A DNA stretch of 64,000 bases from positions 62,001 through 126,000 of the forward strand of contig WVSL01000008.1 of the NCBI GenBank assembly GCA_015689685.1, given 5' to 3'. How positions within the stretch are numbered: position 1 is the stretch's first letter; each line of letters starts with the position of its first letter. This stretch comes from Rhodobacterales bacterium HKCCE2091. GTDB taxonomy: Bacteria; Pseudomonadota; Alphaproteobacteria; Rhodobacterales; Rhodobacteraceae. The translations under genes were made by a program, and so were the position numbers. Below the pieces are notes generated by a model. It was not told the origin of the DNA. It saw only the letters and a list, made by a program, of their open reading frames with translations, and searched no databases. Below are positions 34,184-45,219 of the stretch, piece after piece.

Positions 34184-36076
34184 ATGGGTTACGCGGAGGT
34201 CTACGAGCGGGCGAAATCGGACCCCTACGGGTTCTGGATGGACGCCGCCGACGCCATCGACTGGGACACCCCGCCGTCGAAGGCGCTGTTCGCCGACAAC
34301 GCGCCGCTCTACGAGTGGTTTTCCGACGGCATGGTCAACACCTGCTGGAACGCGGTCGACCGCCACGTCGAGGCCGGCCACGGCGAGCGCATCGCCATCA
34401 TCCACGACAGCCCCGTCACCCACACCCGCCGCGAGATCAGCTACGTCGAGCTGAGGAACCGTGTCGCCACGCTCGCCGGCGCGCTGCGCGCGAAGGGGGT
34501 GGAGAAGGGCGACACCGTCATCATCTACATGCCGATGATCCCCGAGGCGCTGGAGGCGATGCTCGCCTGCGCCCGGATCGGCGCGATCCACTCCGTCGTC
34601 TTCGGCGGCTTCGCGGCGAACGAACTTGCCGTCCGGGTCGACGACGCCAAGCCCAAGTGCATCATCGCCGCCTCCTGCGGGATCGAGCCGGGGCGGATCG
34701 TCCATTACAAGCCGCTTCTCGACGGCGCGCTGGAGGCCGCGACGCACCAGCCGGACTTCTGCGTGATCTTCCAGCGCGAGCAGGAGGTCGCGAAGCTGAC
34801 CGAGGGCCGGGACTTCAATTGGCACGGGTTCCAGTACGGCGTCGAGCCCGCCGATTGCGTGCCGGTCGAGGGCAACCACCCGGCCTACGTGCTCTATACC
34901 TCCGGCACCACCGGCCAGCCGAAGGGCGTTGTGCGGCACACGGCCGGGCATCTCGTCGCGCTCAACTGGTCGATGCGGAACATCTACGACATGAACCCCG
35001 GAGAGGTGTTCTGGGCCGCGTCGGACGTGGGATGGGTCGTGGGCCACAGCTACATCTGCTACGCGCCGCTCGTGTTCGGCTGCACCACCATCGTGTTCGA
35101 GGGCAAGCCCGTGGGCACCCCCGACGCCGGCACCTTCTGGCGCGTGATCCGCGACCACAAGGTGAAGTGCCTGTTCACCGCCCCGACCGCGTTCCGCGCC
35201 ATCAAGCGCGAGGACCCGCGGGGCGAGCTGATCGGCAACTACGACATTTCCAGCCTCGAAACCCTGTTCCTCGCCGGCGAACGCGCGGACCCGGACACGA
35301 TCACCTGGGCGCAGGACAAGCTCGGCGTGCCGGTGATCGACCACTGGTGGCAGACCGAGACCGGGTGGGCCATCGCGGCGAACCCGATGGGGATCGAGCC
35401 GCTGCCGGTGAAGCTCGGCTCGCCCTCGGTGCCGATGCCGGGCTACGACGTGCAGATCCTCGACGAGGGCGGCCACCCGGTTCCCGATGGGGAGCTTGGC
35501 GCCATCGCGGTGAAGCTGCCGTTGCCGCCGGGCACGCTGCCGACGCTGTGGAACGCCGAGGCGCGGTACCGGAAGAGCTACCTCGAACACTTCCCCGGCT
35601 ACTACGAGACCGGCGACGCCGGAATGAAGGACGAGGACGGCTATCTCTACATCATGGCGCGCACCGACGACGTCATCAACGTGGCCGGCCACCGGCTGTC
35701 CACGGGCGCGATGGAGGAAGTGCTGGCCGCGCACCCCGATGTTGCAGAATGTGCGGTCATTGGGGCCTCAGACACCCTGAAAGGGCAGGTTCCGGTCGGA
35801 TTTCTCTGCCTGAACTCCGGCACCACCGCCCCCGCCGAGAGCGTCGTGGCGGATTGCGTGAAGCTCGTGCGGGACCGGATCGGCCCGGTGGCCGCGTTCA
35901 AGCTGGCGGTCGTGGTCGACCGGCTGCCGAAGACGCGGTCGGGCAAGATCCTGCGCGGCACGATGGTCAAGATCGCCGACGGCGAGGACTTCAAGCTGCC
36001 CGCCACCATCGACGATCCCGCGATCCTCGACGAGATCGGGGCGGCGCTGAAGTCGATCGGCTATCCCGGCGCGTGA
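34184..36076 (+). CDS. prpE: Propionyl-CoA synthetase (PrpE-type acyl-CoA synthetase)
   Basis: A 630-residue ANL-superfamily ligase that activates propionate (or acetate) via an acyl-AMP. The AMP-binding loop YTSGTTGQPKGVV is at 238-250; WWQTETGWAIA and YYETGDAG identify the acetyl/propionyl-CoA synthetase group; the C-terminal catalytic lysine is K588 in PKTRSGKILRG, a known acetylation-control site in the family. The start MGYAEVYERAKSDPYGFW is typical of PrpE. It stands alone, 93 bases before cdd. Confidence 0.9.
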   Translation: MGYAEVYERAKSDPYGFWMDAADAIDWDTPPSKALFADNAPLYEWFSDGMVNTCWNAVDRHVEAGHGERIAIIHDSPVTHTRREISYVELRNRVATLAGALRAKGVEKGDTVIIYMPMIPEALEAMLACARIGAIHSVVFGGFAANELAVRVDDAKPKCIIAASCGIEPGRIVHYKPLLDGALEAATHQPDFCVIFQREQEVAKLTEGRDFNWHGFQYGVEPADCVPVEGNHPAYVLYTSGTTGQPKGVVRHTAGHLVALNWSMRNIYDMNPGEVFWAASDVGWVVGHSYICYAPLVFGCTTIVFEGKPVGTPDAGTFWRVIRDHKVKCLFTAPTAFRAIKREDPRGELIGNYDISSLETLFLAGERADPDTITWAQDKLGVPVIDHWWQTETGWAIAANPMGIEPLPVKLGSPSVPMPGYDVQILDEGGHPVPDGELGAIAVKLPLPPGTLPTLWNAEARYRKSYLEHFPGYYETGDAGMKDEDGYLYIMARTDDVINVAGHRLSTGAMEEVLAAHPDVAECAVIGASDTLKGQVPVGFLCLNSGTTAPAESVVADCVKLVRDRIGPVAAFKLAVVVDRLPKTRSGKILRGTMVKIADGEDFKLPATIDDPAILDEIGAALKSIGYPGA

Positions 36077-36168
36077 CGGCGGCGGGCGCACGCAACCCGC
36101 CCCGCGCGCCCTTGCGCTTCGCCCCCGCCCGAACCAGACTGGCGGGGTCCATCGCTGCCGGAGGGCCC

Positions 36169-36561
36169 ATGTCGCTCGTCGATGACGCCGCGCGCGTCCG
36201 TGTCAACGCCTATGCCCCCTTTTCCAACTTCAAGGTCGGTGCCGCGATCCGCTCGGTCGAGGGCAGGCTGCATCTCGGCGTGAACGTCGAGAACGTGGCC
36301 TATCCCGAGGGCACCTGCGCCGAGGCCGGCGCCATCGCCGCGATGATCGCGGCGGGCGACAGCCGGATCGCCGAGGTCGCGGTGATCGCCGACAGCCCCG
36401 ACCCGGTCCCGCCCTGCGGCGGCTGCCGTCAGAAGCTGGCGGAGTTCGCGGACGGGGACGTCGCCGTGACGCTGGCGACCACCGGCGGCGCGACCCTGAA
36501 GACAACCGTGGCCGACCTGCTTCCCGGCGCCTTCGTGGCCGGTCACATGGCCAACAGCTGA
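36169..36561 (+). CDS. cdd: Cytidine deaminase
   Basis: A 130-residue homotetrameric-type Zn deaminase that converts cytidine and deoxycytidine to uridine and deoxyuridine. Zn ligands are C50, C83 and C86, and the proton shuttle is E52 in GTCAEAGAI; PPCGGCRQ carries the Cys pair. The N-terminal YAPFSNFKVGAAI is diagnostic. It is first in a five-gene nucleoside-salvage run, 5 bases before deoA. Confidence 0.95.
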   Translation: MSLVDDAARVRVNAYAPFSNFKVGAAIRSVEGRLHLGVNVENVAYPEGTCAEAGAIAAMIAAGDSRIAEVAVIADSPDPVPPCGGCRQKLAEFADGDVAVTLATTGGATLKTTVADLLPGAFVAGHMANS

Positions 36562-36566
36562 CCGCG

Positions 36567-37870
36567 ATGCGACCGGCCGACATCCTTGCGCGGCTCCGCC
36601 GGGGGGAACAGCCCACGGCGAAGGAGATCGCGTGGTTCGCGGCCGAGATCGCGGGTGGCGGCGTCAGCGATGCGCAGGCCGGGGCCTTCGCGATGGCGGT
36701 CTGCCTGCGCGGGCTCGGCCCCGAGGGGCGGGTGGCGCTGACCCACGCGATGCGCGACAGCGGCCAGCGGCTGCGGTGGGACCTGGACGGGCCGGTGCTG
36801 GACAAACATTCGACCGGCGGTGTCGGCGACTGCACCTCGCTGATCCTCGCCCCCGCGCTCGCCGCCTGCGGCGCCTACGTCCCGATGATCTCGGGCCGGG
36901 GGCTCGGCCATACCGGCGGGACGCTCGACAAGCTGGAATCGATCCCGGGATACCGCACCGGGGTTTCGGTAGAGGACCTGCAGGAGGTCGTCGCGGATAT
37001 CGGCTGCGCCATCGTGGGCGCGAGCGCCGACATCGCGCCCGCCGACAAGCGGCTCTACGCGATCCGCGACGTGACCGGGACCGTGGGATCCATCGACCTG
37101 ATCACCGCGTCGATCCTGTCGAAGAAGCTCGCCGCCGGGCTGGAGGCGCTGGTCCTGGACGTCAAGACGGGATCAGGCGCGATCATGGACGACCGGGCGG
37201 AATCGCTGTCGCTGGCGCAATCGCTGGTGGACACGGCGCAGGGCGCGGGCTGCATGACCTCGGCGCTGGTGACGGACATGAGCCAGCCGCTGGCCCCTGC
37301 GGCGGGGAACGCGCTGGAGGTCATTGCCGCGATGGAGGTGCTGGCGGGCGAGGGCGGGACCGCGCTCAGGCGGCTGTCGGTGGCGCTCGGCGGCGAGGTG
37401 CTGGCGCAGGGCGGGCTGGCGGCGGACGCGCGCGACGGCGAGGCGCGGATCGACCGCGCCATCGCCGAGGGTCACGCGGCGGAGGTGTTCGGGGAAATGG
37501 TCGCGGCGCTCGGCGGTCCGGGCGACTTCGTGGAACGCTGGCGCGACCGGCTGCCCGCGGCCGCGGCAATGGTCGACCTGGCCCCGGTGACGCCGGGCTA
37601 CGTCGCCGCCATCGACACCCGCGCGCTCGGCGAGGCGGTGGTGACGCTCGGCGGCGGGCGGCGGCGGGAAGGCGACCGGATCGACCCCGGCGTGGGGCTC
37701 GCGGACATCGCGGCCATCGGCGACGAGGTCGACCGGGCACGGCCGCTCCTGCGGATCCACGCGGCGTCGGAGGACGCGGCGCGCGCGATCTCGGCGGACC
37801 TGCGCGCGGCCTTCACGCTTTCCGGGACCGCGCCGCCGGTGCCGGACCTGATCCACGAGAGGATCGGCTG

Positions 37871-37871
<1 letters not shown>
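36567..37871 (+). CDS. deoA: Thymidine phosphorylase
   Basis: A 434-residue enzyme that phosphorolyses thymidine or deoxyuridine to base and 2-deoxyribose 1-phosphate. The phosphate-binding loop DKHSTGGVGD is at 79-88 and the family signature SGRGLGHTGGTLDKLESIPG at 109-128. The product feeds DeoB. Its TGA shares a base with the deoB start (TGATG). Confidence 0.96.
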
Positions 37872-39075
<1,204 letters not shown>

Positions 39076-39079
<4 letters not shown>

Positions 39080-40062
39080 GCATGGCCGAACTGCCGAAGA
39101 TCGAGCTTCACCTGCACCTCGAAGGCGCCGCGCCGCCGGACTTCATCCGCCGCCTCGCGGGGGAGCAGAAGCGGACGCTGCACGGCGTCTTCGCCGAGGA
39201 CGGCAGCTACGCCTACAGGGATTTCAACCACTTCCTCAGGGTCTACGAGGAGGCCACGAGCGTTCTCGTCGGCCCCGATCACTACGGCCGCCTCGTCACC
39301 GCGGTCTGCGAGACGCTGGCCGAGCACGGGGTGGTCTACGCCGAGACCTTCGTCTCGCCCGATTTCTGCGGCGGCGGCGATCTCGCGGCGTGGCGGGACT
39401 ACCTGCACGCGATGGAGGAAGCCGCCGACCGGGCCGAGGCCGCGCTCGGCGTCACCTTGCGCGGCATCGTCACCCCGATCCGCCATTTCGGGCCGGAGCG
39501 GTCGAAGGCCCCCGCCATCTGCGCCGCCGAAACCGCGGGCCGCTTCGTCCGCGGCATCGGGCTCGCGGGGGACGAGATGCAGTTCCACCCGCGCGATTTC
39601 CTCTGGGCCTTCGACTGCGCCCGCGAGGCCGGTCTGCACACCACCGCCCATGCCGGGGAGTGGGGCGGGGCGAAGTCCGTGCGCGACGCGCTGGAGGCGC
39701 TGTCGCCCGAACGGATCGGCCACGGCGTGCAGGCGATCGAGGACCTGGCGCTGGTCGATCACCTCGCCGAAACCGGGACGGTGCTGGAATGCTGTCCGGG
39801 GTCCAACGTGTTCCTCGGCGTGTTCCCCTCGCTGCCGAAACACCCGGTGGAGCGGCTCAGAGAACGCGGCGTGAAGGTCACGATATCCACAGACGATCCA
39901 CCGTTTTTCCACACGACGATGTCCCGCGAATATGCTGATCTCGAACGCGTTTTCGGGTGGGATGAGGAAATTTTCGCAGAGGTGAACCGCACCGCGCTGG
40001 CGGCCGCGTTCTGCGACGAGGACACCCGCGCGGCGGTCGCGAAGAAGCTGGAGACCACATGA
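39076..40062 (+). CDS. add: Adenosine deaminase
   Basis: A 328-residue TIM-barrel Zn deaminase. The Zn site HLHLEG (H12, H14) and H192, and the catalytic E195 in HAGEWGG, are intact, with H216 (IGHGVQA) and D273-D274 (STDDPPFF). It converts adenosine to inosine. The GTG at 39076 overlaps the deoB stop; an ATG two codons later is an alternative. Confidence 0.94.
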
Positions 40063-40691
40063 CCGAGAACCTGACCATCGTCGACCACCCCCTGATCCAG
40101 CACAAGCTGACGCTGATGCGCCGGGCCGAGACGCCGACGGTCGTGTTCCGGCAGCTCCTGCGGGAGATCGCGCACCTGCTCGCCTACGAGGTCACGCGCG
40201 ACCTGCCGATGACCACGACGCGGATCGAGACGCCGCTGACCGAGATGGACGCCCCGGTCCTGGCGGGCAAGAAGCTCGCGCTGATCTCGATCCTGCGGGC
40301 CGGGCAGGGGCTTCTCGACGGTATCCTCGACCTGATCCCGTCGGCCCGCGTCGGCTTCGTCGGGCTCTACCGGGACGAGGCGACGCTGAAGCCGGTGCAG
40401 TACTACTTCAAGGTGCCCGAGGACCTGTCCGACCGGGTGGTGATCGCGGTCGACCCGATGCTCGCGACCGGGAACTCTTCCGCCGCCGCGATCGACCTGC
40501 TGAAACAGGCCGGGGCGACGAACATCCGGTTCCTCTGCCTGCTGGCCGCGCCCGAGGGCGTCGCGCGGATGGCCGAGGCGCATCCCGACGTGCCGGTCGT
40601 CACCGCCGCATTGGATTCGCATCTGAACGAGAAAGGGTATATCGTTCCGGGGCTTGGCGATGCCGGCGACCGGATGTTCGGAACCAAGTGA
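40059..40691 (+). CDS. upp: Uracil phosphoribosyltransferase
   Basis: A 210-residue salvage enzyme that makes UMP from uracil and PRPP. Signatures are [34 protein letters not shown], the PRPP loop [22 protein letters not shown] and the uracil-binding [18 protein letters not shown] ending. Its ATGA overlap with add closes a pathway from (deoxy)cytidine through uracil to UMP. Confidence 0.97.
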   Translation: MTENLTIVDHPLIQHKLTLMRRAETPTVVFRQLLREIAHLLAYEVTRDLPMTTTRIETPLTEMDAPVLAGKKLALISILRAGQGLLDGILDLIPSARVGFVGLYRDEATLKPVQYYFKVPEDLSDRVVIAVDPMLATGNSSAAAIDLLKQAGATNIRFLCLLAAPEGVARMAEAHPDVPVVTAALDSHLNEKGYIVPGLGDAGDRMFGTK

Positions 40692-40719
40692 GCCGGCTGC
40701 CACCGGCGGGGGAGTTGTG

Positions 40720-41220
40720 ATGAAACCTGTTCTGGCCGCTCTGGCCCTTGCCTTCTGTGCCGCGCAGCCCGCGGCCGCCGACGGGCCGCTGCACGTCACC
40801 ATGTCGTCCCACGGCACGCGCGTCGTCGACAACATCCTCGTGCCCTACGGCTACCGCCCGGCCTGGACCGACGGCCGCGTCAACTTCGACCGCGGGCCGC
40901 GCACGGTCGCGGGCGATGCCGCGATGGCGCGGATCTGGACCGACGGGGTGCCGCGCGCGCTCGCGACCGCCCACAACCCCGGCCCGCCGCTCGCGCCCGC
41001 GGGCGCGCTGCACGTGGAGGCCGGCCGCTACCACGCGCTCGACCAGGCCGAGGCCGCCGCGGCGGCGCTGCAGGTCAGGGGCGGTGGCGTCCGGATCGCG
41101 CAGGGCACGGTGACGGGCCAGTACCGGGTGCTGATCGGGCCGTTCGACAGCCTCGTGGAGGCCAACGCCGCGCTGGCCTCGGCCCGCGCGCAGGGCCTGA
41201 CCCCGGCCGCGATCCGCTAA
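40720..41220 (+). CDS. Secreted SPOR-domain protein
   Basis: A 166-residue protein with a signal peptide (KPVLAALALAFCAAQPAAADG, cleavage near residue 22). The C-terminal 75 residues (ALHVEAGRYHALDQAEAAAAALQ, TVTGQYRVLIGPFDSLVEANAALASARAQG) fit a SPOR domain, which binds denuded septal peptidoglycan. The middle, YGYRPAWTDGRVNFDRGPRT, is of unknown fold. GGGGGAG precedes the ATG. It follows upp by 28 bases but probably acts in cell-wall biology; its stop overlaps the convergent gene by 4 bases. Confidence 0.72.
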   Translation: MKPVLAALALAFCAAQPAAADGPLHVTMSSHGTRVVDNILVPYGYRPAWTDGRVNFDRGPRTVAGDAAMARIWTDGVPRALATAHNPGPPLAPAGALHVEAGRYHALDQAEAAAAALQVRGGGVRIAQGTVTGQYRVLIGPFDSLVEANAALASARAQGLTPAAIR

Positions 41221-42233
41221 CCGCCGCAGATTTCCTGCAGCGCGACCCAGGCGTTGTCCGCGAGCAGCGGAGAGCGCAGGCGGCCGCGCATCGGGTCGGC
41301 CTCGATCAGGCCGAGCGTGGTCTCGCCCGAGATGTCGAGCGCGTAGGCATAGGGCTGCGACGAGATCCCGGCCTCCCCGAACCGGGCCAGGAGCGCGGCG
41401 TCGGCGACATCGACCGGGCGGTCGGCAAGGACGCCGCGGGCGTAGTCCTGCAGGTCGGCCGCGCTGACCGCGCCCGTGGTCAGGAGCCGGAGCGTCGCCA
41501 TCACCCCGGCCTCCTGCAGCAGTTCCAGCACCGGGTCTGAGTCGCGGCGGCGCAGGTCCTCGGCCAGCAGGTAGCCGGCCAGAACCTCGGGCGTCTCGTG
41601 GTTCTCCACCAGCCCCCGGTCGACGAACAGGATGCGCCCCGGCAGGTGCCCGGTTCCGGCCACGGCGCTCGGCAGGACGACGATGCGCGGCGCGTCGTCG
41701 CCGAAGGTACGCCGCCCGAGCCGCGCCAGCGCCGCCGCCCCGTCCTCGGTGACGCAGGGCCGGCCCGAGAGATCGGCCATCTCCGCCAGCACCTGCCGGC
41801 CGAGATCGGCGCGCTTCGCATCGGGGAGGAGGCTCGCGGTCTGCCGCATCAGCGCACCGGGCAGCCAGAAGATGCCGAGTCCGAGCAGGAAGGCGAGCGC
41901 CAGCGCGACGAGGCCGTGGCGCAGGCGCCCGGGATGGGGCCGCGCCTGTTCGATCGCGCCGCGCAGCTTCTCGATCGCGGCGACCATGTCGGGCTCCGCG
42001 ATTTCCAGCGTCTCGTCGGCGTCGGGCGAGGGCGCGTAGACCGCCGGCGTCTCGCCGGGGTTCAGCCGTTCCACCGCGGGCAGCGACCAGTGCGACAGCG
42101 CGGTATCGGACAGGGTGGAGATCACCAGCGTCGCGTCGCCGAGCGAGACCATGACCTCGCGGCGCTGTTCGTCCGGCCGCCCGCGCCAGAGCGCGGTCGC
42201 CTCGAGCCGCTGGTATTCTCGGAGCGCCGTCAT
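41217..42233 (-). CDS. Membrane protein with degenerate M48-peptidase-like domain
   Basis: A 338-residue protein with one clear transmembrane helix at about 107-126. The N-terminal part is cytosolic. The periplasmic part has LPGRILFVDRGLVENHETPEVLAGYLLAEDLRRRD at about 197-231, which lines up with the segment around HExxH in M48 metallopeptidases (inspecting, membrane-protein-quality-control proteases), but here HExxH reads LLAED and both His are lost. I infer a catalytically dead relative. No pathway is suggested by its neighbours, the SPOR gene (convergent) and fadJ. Confidence 0.6.
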   Translation of the reverse strand: MTALREYQRLEATALWRGRPDEQRREVMVSLGDATLVISTLSDTALSHWSLPAVERLNPGETPAVYAPSPDADETLEIAEPDMVAAIEKLRGAIEQARPHPGRLRHGLVALALAFLLGLGIFWLPGALMRQTASLLPDAKRADLGRQVLAEMADLSGRPCVTEDGAAALARLGRRTFGDDAPRIVVLPSAVAGTGHLPGRILFVDRGLVENHETPEVLAGYLLAEDLRRRDSDPVLELLQEAGVMATLRLLTTGAVSAADLQDYARGVLADRPVDVADAALLARFGEAGISSQPYAYALDISGETTLGLIEADPMRGRLRSPLLADNAWVALQEICGG

Positions 42234-42330
42234 GCGCGGGGATGCGTTCGCTGCTCTTGTCGTTGTTTCGGCCGAAGATAGCCGATGGCGGGAAATCGCT
42301 CAACGCCGCAGAACGGCGCGCGTCCCCGGC

Positions 42331-42389
42331 TTCTTCATCCCCGAAATATTCCTCGGGGGTTCGCAAGGGGGCAGACGGCCCCCTTGCGC
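42331..42389 (-). repeat. Hairpin plus ATATTT dispersed element (copy 4)
   Basis: On the minus strand, CGCAAGGGGGC-AGACG-like loop-GCCCCCTTGCG (perfect 11-bp arms) is followed by CCCCCGAGGAATATTTCGGGGATGAAGAAG. It lies between the fadJ stop and the M48-like gene and resembles the units at 30056-30480 and 53983. Confidence 0.7.
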
Positions 42390-42453
42390 CCGTCCGGCGA
42401 GGACATCGCCCCGGCGACGGTCCCGACGGGGCCACGAGCCGGGGCGACCCGTG

Positions 42454-44655
42454 TCAGGCCGCCGCGCGCGCCTCGGGGCCGAACCGGCCATAGAAGCTGT
42501 CGCCCGCCTCCGCCAGTTCGCGCAGGAGCGCGGGCGGTGCGAAGCGGGCGCCGTGGGCCGCGGCCAGCGTCTCGCAGCGCTCCACCGCCCAGGGCGCGCC
42601 GACGATGTCGAGCCAGGAGAACGGCCCGCCGGACCAGGGCGCGAAGCCCCATCCGAGGATCGCGCCGACATCGCCTTCGCGGATGTCGGTCAGCACGCCT
42701 TCCTCCAGCGCCCGCACCGCTTCCAGCACCTGCGCGAACATCAGGCGATGCTGCACCTCGGCGAGGTCGGGCTGGTCCGCCGCGACCGGGTAGAGATCGC
42801 CGAGCCCCGGCCACATGCCCTCGCGCTTGCCCTTGTCGTCGTAGGCGTAGAACCCGGCCGCGGACTTGCGGCCGAGCCGGCCCTCGTCGGCCAGACGGAA
42901 CAGCACCGCGTCGACCGCGTCGTCGGGATAGGCGTCGCCCATCGCAGCCTTCGTCGCCTTCGCGATCTTCACCCCGAGGTCGATGGATGTCTCGTCGACC
43001 AGTTGCAGCGGGCCGAGCGGGAAGCCGAGCAGCTTCGCCGCGTTCTCGATCAGCGCCGGTTCCACCCCCTCGGCGACCATGCGGACGCCCTCGTTGATGT
43101 AGGGGATGATACAGCGGTTGGCGTAGAAGAAGCGGGCGTCGTTCACCACGATCGGCGTCTTGCGGATCTGGCGCACGAAATCGAGCGCCTTGGCCACCGC
43201 CACGTCGCCGGTCTCCTTGCCCTTGATGATCTCCACCAGCGCCATCTTGTCGACCGGCGAGAAGAAATGGATGCCGATGAACTGGTCGGGCCGCGAGGAT
43301 GCCTTGGCCAGCGACGTGATCGGCAGGGTGGAGGTGTTGGTGGCGAAGATCGCGGTGGAGGGGATCGCGGCCTCGGCCTTCGCCGTGACCTCCGCCTTCA
43401 CCTTCGGATCCTCGAACACCGCCTCCACGACCAGGTCGCAGCCATCGAGCGCCGCGTAATCCGTCGTCGCGGTGATCCGGCCGAGCACCTGCTCCTTCTT
43501 CTCCGCCGTCACCTTGCCGCGCTTCATCCCCTTGTCGAGGATGCCCTCGGAATGGGCCTTGCCGCGGTCGGCGGCGTCCTGCGCGGCGTCGATCAGCACC
43601 ACCTCGATCCCGGCATTGGCTGACACATACGCGATCCCGGCGCCCATCATGCCCGCGCCCAGGATGCCGACCCTTTTCACTTTCTGATCTTCGACCGCCG
43701 GTCGGTTCGCACCCTTCTCCAACGCCTCCTTGTTGATGAAGAGCGACCGGATCATCGCCGACGAGGACGGGTCCATGAGGACCGAGACGAACCAGCGGGC
43801 CTCGATCTTCAGCGCGGTGTCGAACGGCACCAGCGCGCCTTCGTAGACCGCCGACAGGAGCGCCTTCGCGGCCGGGTAGACGCCCTTGGTCTTGCCGTTG
43901 ATCATCGCCGACGCGCCGACGAAGGTCATGAAGCCGGCCGGGTGGTAGGGCGCGCCGCCGGGCATCTTCCAGCCCTTCTGGTCCCAGGGCTTCACGATGT
44001 CCGCGTCCGTCGCGTTCAGCACCCACTCCTTCGCGCGGGCCAGCAGTTCGTCCGCCGGCACGATCTCGTCCACGAGCTGCGCCGACTTCGCGGCCTTGGG
44101 GTCGAGCATCTTGCCTTCCAGCAGGACGGGCGCGGCGGCCATCGCGCCGACCATGCGAGAATAGCGCGTGGTGCCGCCCGATCCGGGGAAGAGACCCACG
44201 AGGATCTCCGGCAGCCCGACCTTCGCCTTCGGGTTGTCGGCGATGAAGCGGCGGTGGCAGGCCAGCGCGATCTCTGTCCCGATCCCGGCGGATGTGCCGG
44301 GCAGGGCGCAGGCGACGGGCTTGCCGCCCTTGTTCTTGTCGTCCATCCCCGCGCGCTCGATCCGCCGCAGCATGTGGTGGATGTTCATCAGGAAGTCGAA
44401 CAGCGCGGGCGCGGGATCGTCGCCGGCGTCGTCGCGGATGCGGGCGAGCATGTTGAGGTCCGCGCCGCCGGCGAAGCTGTCCTTGGCCGAGGTGATGACG
44501 ATGCCCTTCACCGCGTCGTCGGCCAGCGCGTCATCGACCAGCGCGCCCAGTTCCTCGCCGCCCTGCTGGCGCAGGACGTTCATCGATTTGTCGGGCAGGT
44601 TCCAGGTGATCACGGCGACGCCATCGGCGCCCTTCTCCATCGTGAAATCGGCCAT
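42454..44655 (-). CDS. fadJ: 3-hydroxyacyl-CoA dehydrogenase / enoyl-CoA hydratase, FadJ/FadB-like
   Basis: A 733-residue bifunctional beta-oxidation protein. The N-terminal crotonase domain (1 to about 190) has SAKDSFAGGADLNML, the oxyanion-loop region GTSAGIGTEIALACHRRF and PEILVGLFPGSGGTTR with its Glu and Gly. The dehydrogenase domain starts near 328 (VGILGAGMMGAGIAYVSA) and has GIHFFSPVDKMALVEII and NDARFFYANRCI. It hydrates enoyl-CoA and oxidises 3-hydroxyacyl-CoA. Follows the cupin gene by 41 bases; the thiolase partner lies 1.2 kb upstream in the same direction. Confidence 0.95.
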   Translation of the reverse strand: MADFTMEKGADGVAVITWNLPDKSMNVLRQQGGEELGALVDDALADDAVKGIVITSAKDSFAGGADLNMLARIRDDAGDDPAPALFDFLMNIHHMLRRIERAGMDDKNKGGKPVACALPGTSAGIGTEIALACHRRFIADNPKAKVGLPEILVGLFPGSGGTTRYSRMVGAMAAAPVLLEGKMLDPKAAKSAQLVDEIVPADELLARAKEWVLNATDADIVKPWDQKGWKMPGGAPYHPAGFMTFVGASAMINGKTKGVYPAAKALLSAVYEGALVPFDTALKIEARWFVSVLMDPSSSAMIRSLFINKEALEKGANRPAVEDQKVKRVGILGAGMMGAGIAYVSANAGIEVVLIDAAQDAADRGKAHSEGILDKGMKRGKVTAEKKEQVLGRITATTDYAALDGCDLVVEAVFEDPKVKAEVTAKAEAAIPSTAIFATNTSTLPITSLAKASSRPDQFIGIHFFSPVDKMALVEIIKGKETGDVAVAKALDFVRQIRKTPIVVNDARFFYANRCIIPYINEGVRMVAEGVEPALIENAAKLLGFPLGPLQLVDETSIDLGVKIAKATKAAMGDAYPDDAVDAVLFRLADEGRLGRKSAAGFYAYDDKGKREGMWPGLGDLYPVAADQPDLAEVQHRLMFAQVLEAVRALEEGVLTDIREGDVGAILGWGFAPWSGGPFSWLDIVGAPWAVERCETLAAAHGARFAPPALLRELAEAGDSFYGRFGPEARAAA

Positions 44656-44696
44656 GCTGTTCTCTCCCTTCTCGGTTTCGGTCGCGGGCGCCTGCG

Positions 44697-45146
44697 TCAG
44701 AGCGGGCTGCCGTCGCGCTTCGTGCGGGTTGCGGTGCCGTCGGCGGCACGGGTGTAGATCTTGTCGACATCGGCGTAGTGCACCCGGTCTGCGGGGGCGC
44801 GGGTGCCGACGACGAGGTAGCGGCAGGGCCGGTCGGAGCGGTTGACGACGTGGTGCGCGTTCGGCACCCCGGCGGGCCAGCAGGCGGCATCGCCGGGGCC
44901 GAGCAGGTGCGGGCCGTCGTTCTCGATCACCGTGGCCTCGCCGTCGAGGACGTAGATGAACTCGTCCTCCGCCTCGTGCCAGTGCCGGTCCGAGGACCGC
45001 GCGCCGGGGGCCAGTTCCTCGACGAAGGCGCCGAACTGCGACAGGCCGCCATCGCGGGAAAACAGCCAGGCGCGGAAATCCCCGACCTCGGCCCGGATCT
45101 CGGGCGTGGGTGTGTCGAGCGTCATGTCGGCCTTGCGGACGATCAT
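44697..45146 (-). CDS. Cupin-domain protein
   Basis: A 149-residue single-cupin protein. Metal ligands are visible in SDRHWHEAEDEFIYVLDGE (H55, H57 and E61/E63) and in GVPNAHHVVNRS (H98 or H99). Conserved cupin motif 1 and 2 spacing is normal. Such proteins are small dioxygenases, isomerases or sensors; the substrate is unknown. GGAGG precedes ATG 45146. It sits between the NTF2-like gene and fadJ. Confidence 0.82.
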   Translation of the reverse strand: MIVRKADMTLDTPTPEIRAEVGDFRAWLFSRDGGLSQFGAFVEELAPGARSSDRHWHEAEDEFIYVLDGEATVIENDGPHLLGPGDAACWPAGVPNAHHVVNRSDRPCRYLVVGTRAPADRVHYADVDKIYTRAADGTATRTKRDGSPL

Positions 45147-45219
45147 CGCGTGCCTCCGTGGCGGGTGGCGTTCCTGTAGAAGAAGTTCGTGCGACCGGAG
45201 TGCCGTTCGGCGTGGCCGG

